Source of the DNA: CAXMST01 sp032122625
Lineage (GTDB): Bacteria; Actinomycetota; Thermoleophilia; Solirubrobacterales; 70-9
Length of the DNA: 44,382 nt
Direction: 5' to 3'
Assembly (NCBI GenBank): GCA_032122625.1
Contig: JAQBGG010000148.1
Location: forward strand, 1-44,382
In this document: piece by piece, positions 7,596 to 15,600 of the stretch
How the letters are laid out: each line of letters begins with the position of its first letter
Numbering within the stretch: the stretch's first letter is position 1
The notes under the pieces: model-generated
Database searches by the model: none
What the model saw: the letters and a program-made list of their open reading frames with translations, nothing else
What the model was told of the DNA's origin: nothing
Position numbers and translations under genes: made by a program

Positions 7596-8111
7596 ATGAA
7601 GATCAAATCGGCGTTTGCCGCGGCGCTCGGGGCGATACTGCTCCTCTCCGCATGCGGCAGCGGCGACGGCAGCAGCGATGGCGGCGGCGACTCGCTCGCT
7701 GTTGGAGACTGCGCCGTCGTGGCCGATCCGACCTCGGCAACGCCCGACCTGCAGAAGGTCGGCTGTGAGGAGAGCTCGGCCGAGTACTCCATCACCGCAG
7801 TCGGGGCGACGGCCGACGATCTCGGCGCCTGTGACTTCTCAATCCAGCTCGATCAGGCCTACTGCCTGGGCGAGGTCGGCTCCACGGTCGACCCCGTGGC
7901 TGAGGCAGAGAACCAGCTGGACTACTCGACGCTGGAGCCGGGCGATTGCACGGACGCCACCGTCGAGGATTCTGCCCCGACCCGTGTGATTCCCTGCGAT
8001 GACCCCGACGCCGCGAGCGAGGTCCTCGGCAATGCCGAAGACCCGTTCGACTGCGAGGGCAACGTCGCGGCTCAACGCGACGGCATCGTCGTCTGTATGC
8101 AGACGCGGTAG
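7596..8111 (+). CDS. LppU-like lipoprotein with two Cys-rich half-repeats
   Basis: This 171-residue lipoprotein has MKIKSAFAAALGAILLLSAC, a signal with lipobox LSAC (lipidated Cys20), then a Ser/Gly/Asp-rich spacer. The start ATG 7596 is preceded by GGGAGG. The mature part holds two similar units: LAVGDCAVVADPT..VGCEESSAEYSI..CDFSIQ..YC and LEPGDCTDATVEDS..IPCDDPDAASEV..DCEG..VVC. This GDC...C...C...C pattern resembles the LppU/SCO3897 family of actinobacterial lipoproteins, with two disulfides likely per unit. It is anchored to the outer face of the membrane; function unknown. It lies inside the tRNA-bounded segment. Confidence 0.75.
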   Translation: MKIKSAFAAALGAILLLSACGSGDGSSDGGGDSLAVGDCAVVADPTSATPDLQKVGCEESSAEYSITAVGATADDLGACDFSIQLDQAYCLGEVGSTVDPVAEAENQLDYSTLEPGDCTDATVEDSAPTRVIPCDDPDAASEVLGNAEDPFDCEGNVAAQRDGIVVCMQTR

Positions 8112-8252
8112 CGCACAGAGGCGGGCCCCTACCCCTTCAACTTCACCGAGAGCTTTGCGGCTTCTTGTTGCCCAGGTCGTCGGTCATCTCTGCTTCTGGG
8201 TCTTCTTTCGCCTTGGCTGAGCCTGAAGCTGCCCGTTCTGGGCGATCCGAGC

Positions 8253-8286
8253 GGGCCAGTCCGTTGGCACTCCTGAATGCCAACGG
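8253..8286. repeat. GGGCCAGTCCG repeat and 9-bp inverted repeat
   Basis: GGGCCAGTCCG (8253-8263) repeats an element near copy A of the tRNA fragment. It overlaps a perfect inverted repeat, CCGTTGGCA-ctcctgaa-TGCCAACGG (8261-8286). The hairpin lies 43 bases beyond the 3' end of tRNA-Ser(CGA), so it may end tRNA transcription or belong to an integrase-binding arm. Confidence 0.45.
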
Positions 8287-8328
8287 AATGGCAGCAACCG
8301 CTTTCCCATGCGGTTCCGGACCTATCTA

Positions 8329-8418
8329 CGGAGGGGGAGGGATTCGAACCCTCGTCACGCCGAAAAGACGTGAAACGGTTTTCGAGACCGCCGCATTCAG
8401 CCGCTCTGCCACCCCTCC
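8329..8418 (-). tRNA. tRNA-Ser(CGA)
   Basis: This complete 90-base class II tRNA has acceptor GGAGGGG/CCCCTCC, anticodon stem with loop CTCGAAA giving anticodon CGA (reads UCG), a long variable arm TCACG...CGTGA as expected for Ser, T arm GAGGG-TTCGAAT-CCCTC, and discriminator G. CCA is not encoded. The 3' portion is duplicated at 5102-5166. Confidence 0.95.
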
Positions 8419-8499
8419 GGAGGCGCTTCCGCGCGGGCGTGGAAGGCTAGCGACCGCCACCGTACTGGGGCGGTGTGGGTCGCGCGGGCGGGCATCCCC

Positions 8500-8964
8500 T
8501 CAGAGCCGGCCCTCGATCACGTAGCGGAGGATCGCCACGACCTGCTCGGGCTCGCGGCAGGTTGCGAGGGCGGCACGATCGATCTCCTTCAGGGCGTGGT
8601 CGTGCTCGGGGGGATGCAGGGTGATCAGCGGGGTATCGAGCGCCGCCGCCTGGCCGGCGTCGAAGGCCGCGTTCCACTGCTTGTACCGCTCGCCGAAGCG
8701 GACGACGACGATGTCGGCCTCGCCGAGGAGCGTGTGGGTGCGGATCGCGTTGACGCCGGCTCCCTTGTGGTCGTGCCAGAACTCTTCCGATTCAGCGCCG
8801 AGGATCCTGGCTCCGCAGTCATCGCTGGCCCTGTGATCCGTCGCCGGACCCGTAAGCACGACCGGTAGTTCGGCCTGCTCGATCCCGTTCGCAACTCGCT
8901 CGCGCCAGTCGGAATGGATCTCGCCCGCCAGGTAGACGGTCCAGAGGCGCTCACCGTTCTCCAC
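8500..8964 (-). CDS. ytoQ: YtoQ-family protein
   Basis: This 154-residue protein has the YtoQ-type pattern: LWTVYLAGEIHSDWRERV at the N-terminus, TGPATDHRASDDCG, EFWHDHKGAGVNAIRT, EADIVVVRFGERYKQWNAAFDAG and ALDTPLITLHPPEHDHALKE. The motifs resemble the nucleoside 2-deoxyribosyltransferase fold (the AGEI and DVVVxRFGxxYxxWNxAFDAG blocks), but no activity is established. The start is GTG 8964, preceded by AAGGGA; the frame stays open further upstream, but the family N-terminus begins here. It is flanked by tRNA-Ser(CGA) and a divergent small membrane-protein gene. Confidence 0.85.
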   Translation of the reverse strand: MENGERLWTVYLAGEIHSDWRERVANGIEQAELPVVLTGPATDHRASDDCGARILGAESEEFWHDHKGAGVNAIRTHTLLGEADIVVVRFGERYKQWNAAFDAGQAAALDTPLITLHPPEHDHALKEIDRAALATCREPEQVVAILRYVIEGRL

Positions 8965-9015
8965 AGGGTTCCCTTCGTTTCGATCACCGGTCTGTCCCCC
9001 GAGGCTAGCGGGCGC

Positions 9016-9021
9016 GATAAT
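9016..9021 (+). promoter_or_regulatory. -10 hexamer GATAAT, near-leaderless
   Basis: GATAAT differs from TATAAT at one base and ends 6 bases before ATG 9028. This spacing is the same as in front of several other first genes in the window. Confidence 0.45.
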
Positions 9022-9027
9022 CAGGCA

Positions 9028-9366
9028 ATGGACCGAGGAATCACATGGCGCTCGGCGGCGCTTCAGGCCGGCTCTGTGGCGCTGATCTCGGTCGTCCTGG
9101 CGATCGCCCTCCCCCACTCATTCTTCGAGAACTGGGGCTGGCTCAGTGGCCCTGCGGCCTGGGCACTCTGCGCCTTGTTCACCGCCCGCGTCCTCAGCCT
9201 GCCAACTGGACTCACACTGCTCGGCGCGGGTCTCGCCGGAATTCCCAGCCTGCTCGCGGTCGTGGTCGGCCTGCACTGGCTCGGCGCCCTCTTCGCCGTC
9301 GGCCTGTTCGCGCTGTGGTGCGGGGCGATCGCGACCCGCAGCCTCCCAGATGCGGAGCCGGCCTGA
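9028..9366 (+). CDS. Small integral membrane protein, three helices
   Basis: This 112-residue protein has three hydrophobic stretches: about 11-30 (LQAGSVALISVVLAIALPHS), 36-55 (LSGPAAWALCALFTARVL) and 60-98 (LTLLGAGLAGIPSLLAVVVGL with ALFAVGLFALWCGA, possibly two short helices). It ends in a short polar tail. The family was not recognised. The chosen start, ATG 9028, fits the leaderless promoter and the beginning of the hydrophobic pattern; upstream in-frame codons lie in the divergent ytoQ leader. It is probably an inner-membrane protein of unknown role, immediately followed by tRNA-Ser(GGA). Confidence 0.65.
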   Translation: MDRGITWRSAALQAGSVALISVVLAIALPHSFFENWGWLSGPAAWALCALFTARVLSLPTGLTLLGAGLAGIPSLLAVVVGLHWLGALFAVGLFALWCGAIATRSLPDAEPA

Positions 9367-9393
9367 CGCAGCGGTAACCTCCCGGCCCGGCCC

Positions 9394-9482
9394 GGAGAGG
9401 TGACCGAGTGGCTGAAGGTGCACGACTGGAAATCGTGTGGGCGGTGAAAACCGCCTCGTGGGTTCGAATCCCACCCTCTCCG
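9394..9482 (+). tRNA. tRNA-Ser(GGA)
   Basis: This 89-base class II tRNA has acceptor GGAGAGG/CCTCTCC, anticodon stem CACGA/TCGTG with loop CTGGAAA (anticodon GGA, reads UCC and UCU), variable arm GGCGGTGAAAACCGCC, T arm GTGGG-TTCGAAT-CCCAC, and discriminator G. CCA is not encoded. It lies about 1 kb from tRNA-Ser(CGA) on the other strand. Confidence 0.95.
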
Positions 9483-9586
9483 TCTTGATCAACTGATCGG
9501 TACAGCGGCGCAGGGAGACGCCCGGACCCGGCGAATCTGTCAGCAGACCGGGCCCGGCGATCGCCGAGGCAGCCCGGCATGATGCG

Positions 9587-10483
9587 ATGAACCCGATCGA
9601 GCAGCGACAGACAGCACCGGCCGACGGGCCGCGGTTCAGACGGTTCGCCGAGCCTGCGCTCAGGCCTCCCACCGGGGAGGGCAAGATCACGATCGAGGAC
9701 AACCGGGCCGTCGGCGCCACGCTCGATCGAGACGATCTCCGCCAGCTGACGGCGCAGACGGCGCATGACTTCAACAATCTGCTCTCGGTGATCCTCGCCT
9801 GCGCGAGTGAGCTCGAGGAGGGGTCAACCGACGGGTTCGAGGTTTGCGAGCGGGCGCTCGAAATCCGCGGCGCAGCCGAGCGCGGGGCACGCCTGACCCG
9901 GGAGCTGATCGACGCCGTCAAACCCAGGGCGCAGAAGACGGAGCCAACCGACCTGAACCCAGCGGTGCTCGACTCGCTGGCGATGATCAGGCGCATGGCC
10001 GGGGATCCAATCGCGGTCGAGTGCCGGCTCGGCGCCGAACTACCCAGCGTCGGCGTCGACCGGGCACGGATCGAGCAGATGCTTCTCAACCTGGCGAGCA
10101 ATGCCCGCGACGCGACCCGCGGCCGGGGCTCGTTGACGATCAGCACCTGCCTGCTCTCGATCGCAGCGGGCGACCCGCGGCTCGGCCCCGGCTGGTACGT
10201 GCGGCTGTCGGTCTCCGACGATGGAGTCGGGATGACGAGAGATGTGATCGAGCAGGCGGTCGAGCCCTTCTATACGACGAAGGCGGGCGAAAACGGCACG
10301 GGCCTTGGGCTGCCGACGGTCGCCGGAATAGCCCGGAGCGCAGGCGGCGATCTGCGGATCGGCAGCATCCCCGGTGTGGGGACGACGGTCTCGGTCCACC
10401 TTCCCGCGATCGCGGTCAACGGCAATGCTTTGGCCCTGCTTCCCCGGGGCAGGCGCGGCGGTAGCCGGCCCGCGGGGTTCTAA
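9587..10483 (+). CDS. Soluble sensor histidine kinase
   Basis: This 298-residue kinase has no membrane segment and no recognisable sensor domain; the first ~50 residues are low-complexity. The phosphoacceptor box is TAHDFNNLLSVILA (His60), the HDFNN type seen in cytoplasmic hybrid-kinase-like proteins. The ATPase domain is complete: N box NLASNARDAT, DDGVGM (G1), then FYTTKAGENGTGLGLPTV (F and G2 boxes), and GVGTTVSVHLP at the end. No response regulator is adjacent, so it is an orphan kinase that probably receives its signal through a partner protein or its short N-terminus. The start ATG 9587 has no clear Shine-Dalgarno. Confidence 0.85.
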   Translation: MNPIEQRQTAPADGPRFRRFAEPALRPPTGEGKITIEDNRAVGATLDRDDLRQLTAQTAHDFNNLLSVILACASELEEGSTDGFEVCERALEIRGAAERGARLTRELIDAVKPRAQKTEPTDLNPAVLDSLAMIRRMAGDPIAVECRLGAELPSVGVDRARIEQMLLNLASNARDATRGRGSLTISTCLLSIAAGDPRLGPGWYVRLSVSDDGVGMTRDVIEQAVEPFYTTKAGENGTGLGLPTVAGIARSAGGDLRIGSIPGVGTTVSVHLPAIAVNGNALALLPRGRRGGSRPAGF

Positions 10484-10523
10484 GCGGGATCCGCCCCGAT
10501 CGCCTCCCGCTTCGATTCCCCGA

Positions 10524-10991
10524 TCAACGCCGCTCGCCGAAGAAGCTGCGCAACTGCTGGGCAGCCTCGGCGGCCAGGAGACCGCTCTCGACGAGTGGCC
10601 GGTGGTTGAGTCGGCGGTCGCCGAGCACGTCGAGCACCGAGCCCGCCGCCCCCGCCTTTGGATCAGCCGTGGCGAAGACCACTCGGGGAATGCGGGCGAG
10701 CACTATCGCCCCGGCGCACATCGCGCAGGGCTCGAGCGTCACGTAAAGCGTCGTGCCCGCCAGCCGCCAGCCGCCGAGTTCGGACGCGGCAGCGCGGATC
10801 GCGAGGATCTCGGCATGGGCGGTCGGATCGGGTGGGCTCTCGCGCTGGTTGCCCGCAGCTGCAACCACGCGCTCGTCGCGGACGATCACGGCTCCGATCG
10901 GAACCTCGCCGGCGTCGGCCGCGGCGTCCGCGAGCTCGAGGGCGGAGCGCATGTGGCGCTGATCCGCCGAGCTGAAGCTGGGAGCATCCAT
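10524..10991 (-). CDS. tadA: tRNA-specific adenosine deaminase TadA
   Basis: This zinc-dependent deaminase converts A34 to inosine in the anticodon of tRNA-Arg(ACG). The 155-residue length is normal. It shows GEVPIGAVIV, the catalytic HAE (His59, Glu61) in TAHAEILAIRAAA, and the zinc Cys pair in TLEPCAMCAGAI (Cys89, Cys92). The C-terminal helix ends in LRSFFGERR, typical of TadA rather than guanine or cytosine deaminases. A TAGGTT hexamer ends 6 bases before the ATG, so the transcript is probably leaderless. The gene is divergent from the subtilisin gene, with a 78-base intergenic region. Confidence 0.92.
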   Translation of the reverse strand: MDAPSFSSADQRHMRSALELADAAADAGEVPIGAVIVRDERVVAAAGNQRESPPDPTAHAEILAIRAAASELGGWRLAGTTLYVTLEPCAMCAGAIVLARIPRVVFATADPKAGAAGSVLDVLGDRRLNHRPLVESGLLAAEAAQQLRSFFGERR

Positions 10992-10997
10992 GACGTG

Positions 10998-11003
10998 AAC
11001 CTA
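10998..11003 (-). promoter_or_regulatory. -10 hexamer TAGGTT for tadA
   Basis: TAGGTT on the - strand ends 6 bases before the tadA ATG, which predicts a leaderless mRNA. Confidence 0.5.
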
Positions 11004-11069
11004 TCCAGGCTGGAGCGAGCGTGGGCCTGGACGGCAACTCCGTTGGCTCGAGCGTGTTGGGACATCTGC

Positions 11070-12467
11070 ATGCGCGGGACGAAGAAGATGCTCGGAGCGG
11101 CGCTGACAACGGCGCTGGCGTTGGCCGCCTTGGCGACGCCCGCTGCCGCGGCTGCTGACGCGGAGACCGCGGTGACCGGCGAGGCCGTCGCCGGTCAGGC
11201 GGTCGTCCTCTACCGCGGTGCCGAGCACGAACGGGTAGTTGAGCTGGATCCAGCGCTCAGCACCCGTCAGGGCCTGCGACAGCTGCGCGCCGATCCGCAG
11301 GTGCGATGGGCCGACCCAAACGCGATCGCACGCGCCTCCGTGATACCTCGCGATCCCGGTACGGGCGGTGGCCGCGGTGGCTGGCAGGCCGACCAATGGA
11401 ACTTCCTCAAGCCGCCCCCGGTGGGTACAGCCTGCAGCGGCTCGTTGCCCTGTGGTGTAAACGCGCCCAGGGCCTGGAAACTGCTGCGCCGTGCGGGCCA
11501 TCCCGAGGGGCGTCGGCCGGACGGCAAACGCGGTCCGATCGTCGCGGTCATCGACACCGGCGTCGCCTACCGAAATATGGGCAAGCGCTTCCGGCGCAGC
11601 CCCGACCTCGCCGCCGGCGTCTTCTTCCGCGGCCGCGACTTCATCGACGGGGACCGCGTGCCTCTCGACAAGAACGGCCACGGTACCCATGTCGCCTCGA
11701 CGATCTTCGAGCAGACGGGGAACCGCGTCGGGGTCACCGGTCTCGCGGATGGGCTGCGATTGATGCCCGTGCGAGTCTTGGGGGTAGGGGGCTCGGGGAG
11801 TGCCTCCGACGTTGCCAAGGGCATTCGCTGGGCTGCCCGCAATGGAGCCCAAGTGATCAACCTCAGCCTCGAGTTCAGCGCCAGCTTCAGCGGCTGCAAC
11901 GGCCTGCGCGCCGTCTGCGAGGCGATCCGCTCGGCCCGGCGCGGCGGTGCGCTCGTCGTCGCCGCCGCCGGCAACGCCGGGACGTCGGGCGCGCAGATGC
12001 CCGCAAAGGTCGCCTTCGGCGTCGCCTCCGCGACGATCCGTGGCTGCCTCTCGGAGTTCTCCAGCCGCGGGCCGGGCGTCGACATCACGGCGCCCGGCGG
12101 CGGCGCCGACGCCCCCGGCGCGGGCTCGCAGTGCCGGGGGTTCGCCCCCGGCCCTCCGATCGTGCAGCTGACGCTGCCGTTCAACGCCCCGCTGCGGGGC
12201 AACTTCCGTCGTTTCGGCTATCCACGCTACGAGGGCACCTCGATGTCGACGCCTCACGTCAGCGGCGCGGCCGGACTGGTGCTCGCAAGCGGAGTGCTGA
12301 AGCGAAAGCTGGACGACAAGCCGAATCCCAAGCAACTCGCCGAGTGGCTCCGCTGCACTGCCCGACCGGTAAGCGACCCCGCAAAGGCGCAACTGTACGG
12401 CGCCGGCCTGCTTGATCTCGCGGCCGCCGTCGACCGCGCCTCCCGCTGCCCGGCCCTGACCGGCTGA
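11070..12467 (+). CDS. Secreted subtilisin-like serine protease (S8 family)
   Basis: This 465-residue exported protease starts at ATG 11070 with MRGTKKMLGAALTTALALA and a signal ending near AAAAADAE. A short propeptide-like segment follows (VVLYRG..VVELDP..LRQLRADPQVRWADPN), resembling the end of an I9 inhibitor domain. The catalytic triad is complete: Asp in IVAVIDTGVAY, His in GHGTHVASTI, Ser in GTSMSTPHVSGAAGLVLA. The oxyanion Asn is in VVAAAGNAG. The frame is open far upstream, but that part is antisense to tadA. The role is extracellular proteolysis. No partner is adjacent. Confidence 0.9.
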   Translation: MRGTKKMLGAALTTALALAALATPAAAAADAETAVTGEAVAGQAVVLYRGAEHERVVELDPALSTRQGLRQLRADPQVRWADPNAIARASVIPRDPGTGGGRGGWQADQWNFLKPPPVGTACSGSLPCGVNAPRAWKLLRRAGHPEGRRPDGKRGPIVAVIDTGVAYRNMGKRFRRSPDLAAGVFFRGRDFIDGDRVPLDKNGHGTHVASTIFEQTGNRVGVTGLADGLRLMPVRVLGVGGSGSASDVAKGIRWAARNGAQVINLSLEFSASFSGCNGLRAVCEAIRSARRGGALVVAAAGNAGTSGAQMPAKVAFGVASATIRGCLSEFSSRGPGVDITAPGGGADAPGAGSQCRGFAPGPPIVQLTLPFNAPLRGNFRRFGYPRYEGTSMSTPHVSGAAGLVLASGVLKRKLDDKPNPKQLAEWLRCTARPVSDPAKAQLYGAGLLDLAAAVDRASRCPALTG

Positions 12468-12494
12468 GGGCGGCTCGCCTCCAGCGCGCGGTAG

Positions 12495-12581
12495 CTAGAG
12501 CAGCTTCGTCGTCCCGATAACGATCGAGGCGATCAGACAGGCGATCAGAATCGCCATTGCGATGATCCAGCTACGCGGCAC
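12495..12581 (-). CDS. 28-codon hydrophobic membrane peptide
   Basis: This tiny reading frame lies in the gap between the convergent subtilisin and kinase genes. It starts at GTG 12581, preceded by AGGA at good spacing, and ends at TAG 12495. The product begins MPRSWIIAMAILIACL and ends IGTTKLL: one uninterrupted transmembrane helix with a positive N-terminus and a Lys near the C-terminus. Third codon positions are mostly G or C, as in neighbouring genes. There is no homology call from the sequence alone. The composition and ribosome site make a real single-pass microprotein plausible. Confidence 0.5.
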   Translation of the reverse strand: MPRSWIIAMAILIACLIASIVIGTTKLL

Positions 12582-12622
12582 GAGGCCATCCTAGGGGGCG
12601 AATCGCCGGAGCATCCTGACAA

Positions 12623-12641
12623 GGGGTCGGTGTGAGACCCC
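12623..12641 (-). terminator. Stem-loop downstream of the kinase/cyclase gene
   Basis: GGGGTC-ggtgtga-GACCCC is a 6-bp stem about 40 bases beyond the stop of the - strand gene at 12681. There is no T run; it is a weak terminator candidate. Confidence 0.35.
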
Positions 12642-12680
12642 AGGGCAGGACGGTTCGCGGGCCTGCCTGTCCAGCGAGGC

Positions 12681-15600
12681 TCAGATCAACGCTGACTCCG
12701 CGGCCCATTCAAGTCGGAACACGCGATGAGTTCCGGCGAGACCCTTGAGCTCCAGCTCCCGCCCGTCGTCTCGGTCGATCGCCGCACCCCCCGCTTCGTG
12801 CAGGGCCTCCGAGATCAATACTTCCCCCCCGCGCGCCTGAGCCGCGATCCTCGCGGCGAGGATCACGCTGCGTCCGAAGAAGTCGCCCTCCTCCTCGATC
12901 ACCTCGCCCACGTGCAACCCCATTCGTACCCGGACGCGCTCGGACTCCGGCGCCCGCTGCCCCTCGAGATCACGCTGCACCGCAGCCGCGCACTCGAGGG
13001 CAGCAGCCGGATCGGGGAAGGCGAGCATGAAGCCGTCGCCCTGGTTCTTGACCTCGTAGCCGCCCGACTCGCTGAGCCGGCGCCGGAAGATCGAGTTGTG
13101 CTCGCGCAGCACCTCAATCCAGCCCGAGTCACCGAGGCGCTCGGTCATCAGGGTCGAGTTCTCGATGTCGCTGAAGAGGATCGTCACCCGGCCGTCAGCG
13201 GAGGCGTAGGAGAGGAGGTCGGGGCGCTCGCCGGCGACGGCCAGAGCGACGCTGTCGATCGAGGCGCGGGCGTCGACGTCGGCCGCGCCCTGCGCCTCGA
13301 GGCGGAGCCGGACCGCCCGCTCGACGAGCCTGCGCATGCCGAGCTCCTGCCCCTCCTCGAGCGCCAGGCTGAGGACGTCGAAGGCGCGGTCCCGATCCCC
13401 TGCGCCGTCGCGGGTGAGCAGGACGCGGCCGAGATTGAGTCGGGTCTCGGCCCGGACGGGTCGCTCTCCCATGCGCTCGGAGATCGCCAGTGAGGCTTCG
13501 AGGTGGCCTACCGCCTCGTCGATCTCACCGATCGCCTCCGCCATCAGACCGAGGTAGCGGTCGACCGGCCCGTTGGAGGCGGCTGCGCGGCCGACAACGG
13601 CCACCTCCCCGGCGAAGCCGGAGAGGCGTTCCAGCAGGTCAGCGCAGGCCTCTTTGTCGCCAAGACGGGCCGCCGATTCACCGATCCTGGTCACCCCGAC
13701 CAGCCAGTTGGCGTCGCGAGGCAGACCACCGAAGCCGCGGGCGGCGATCGGCTCGTACTCGACCCGTGCCTCATCGAGCCGGTCGGCCTCGGCAAGGAAG
13801 CCGACCAGGGCCAACCGCCAGGCGGGGATCGCCGGGTAGTCGACAACCATCTTCCGCACGACCGGAAGCATCTCCTCCGGGTCACCCTCGAAGGAATGAA
13901 GGATGCCCATCTGGGTCGCATGGAACTGCGCGGCGAGCGGCTCCTCGGCCAGAGCCCCTAGGCGCGCCCCCTCGATAGAGAGCCGCCGGGCCTCGGCGAA
14001 GTTGCCACCCATCAACATCCGGGTCGCGCGGATAATCGGCACGTGCCAGAGATGGCGCGGCTCGCCCAGTTTCTCGGCCAGCGCCGTGTACTCGGCCAGC
14101 GCCCGATCGGCGCCGCCGACATCGCCCGCCTGCAGGCGACCGGTGAGCACGTACGCGATGCCGCGGATCTCGTTCCGCCGATCACCCGCCCGCCTGGCGG
14201 CGGCGAGCATCTGCTCGGCGTTGTCGAGCCGGATCGGAACCGTGCCCGGTCGGCCGGCGTCGATGAACTGGCGCACCGAGAGCGCCTCAGCGAGCGCGGC
14301 GTCGTCACCCGACTCACGGGCGAGCTCGACCGCCAGCCTGCCGCTCTCCTCGCAAGCGCCTCCGACGCCATCCCAGTAGTGCTCGGAGGCGAGCGCCGCC
14401 AGCAGGCGCGCTCGGATCGCCGGCTCACGTTCGCCAAGGCCGTCGAGCGCCTCGTCGCAGACCGCGACCAGGTCGGCGTCCCTGGAGCCGGTCTCCGTCA
14501 GCTCAGCGATCGCAATTGCGGCGTTCGCGAGCGACTCGACCTCGCCCGCGGCGCGGGCCATCGAGGCGACCTCCCAGAGAACGTCGCGAGCGTCGGTGAA
14601 TCGCCCGCAACGGGTCATCTCCTCGCCCAGCTCTATCCGCAGCGGGATGCCCTGGGGGTCGCCTGCCGGGAGCAGCGAAACGGCGCGTTCCAGATATTCG
14701 GCAGCGTCCGCATGTGCGAGCTTTGCGGCCGCCTGTCGGGCCGCGTCCAGCGAGTAGCGGCGCGCCGTCTCCAGATGCTCGGGGCCCGCCTCGGCGAAAT
14801 GGCGGGCCAGCGCCGGCAGCTGCGCTTCCGCCTCGGCACCGGCGATCTCCTCAAGCGCCAGGCCGGCACGCTGGTGAAGTTGCTGCCGCCGGCCCGGGGG
14901 CAGCCCCTCATAGAGCACCTCGCGGAAGACGGCGTGCGCAAACGCGTAGCGCCCGGCCCGCCGGCCGCGTGGCTCGACGATCCGCGCCGCCCGGGCCTGC
15001 TCGAGCTGATCGGTGACGGGGCGCTCCAGGAGCCGCACGAGCAGATCGACCTCGAACTCGCGGCCGACCACCGCCGCGGCCTCGAGTGCCTCCGTGGCGC
15101 CGTCGGGGAGGCGAGCGATCCGGCGGGAGACCGCCTCGCGAACGCCGTGCGGGATCCCTCGGCCGCCGCGGCGGGCGCCCGAGGCGCCTTCGGTGGCGAT
15201 CAGCCTTACGACCTCGCCGACGAAGAACGGGTTACCGCCCGTCTGCTCATGAATCTCCCCGAGCAGATCGTCAGCAGGCCGCTCGCCGGTGCTGAGCTCG
15301 ACGTAGCGCGCGATCGCCTCGCGATCGAGCCCTGACAATGAGATCCGCTGCCGGCGCCTGCCCTCATCGAGCTCGGCGATCAAGCGGCTGAGATTCTCGC
15401 GTGAGCCGGCCTCCTCTTCCCGGTAGGCGCAGACGAGCAGGATTGGCGCGCTGGCGAGCTGATGGGAGAGGAAGCGCAACAACTCGATCGAGGAGCTGTC
15501 CGCCCAGTGCAGATCGTCAAGAACCATCACCAGCGGCTTTGAGCCGGCGATCCCAAAGAAGAAGCCGGCCACCGCCTCGAAGAAGCGGTAGCGGGACTCA

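Noticed and set aside
11001..12392. 463-codon open frame opposite the subtilisin gene
   Set aside because: It is antisense to an intact S8 protease with a full catalytic triad. No recognisable protein results.
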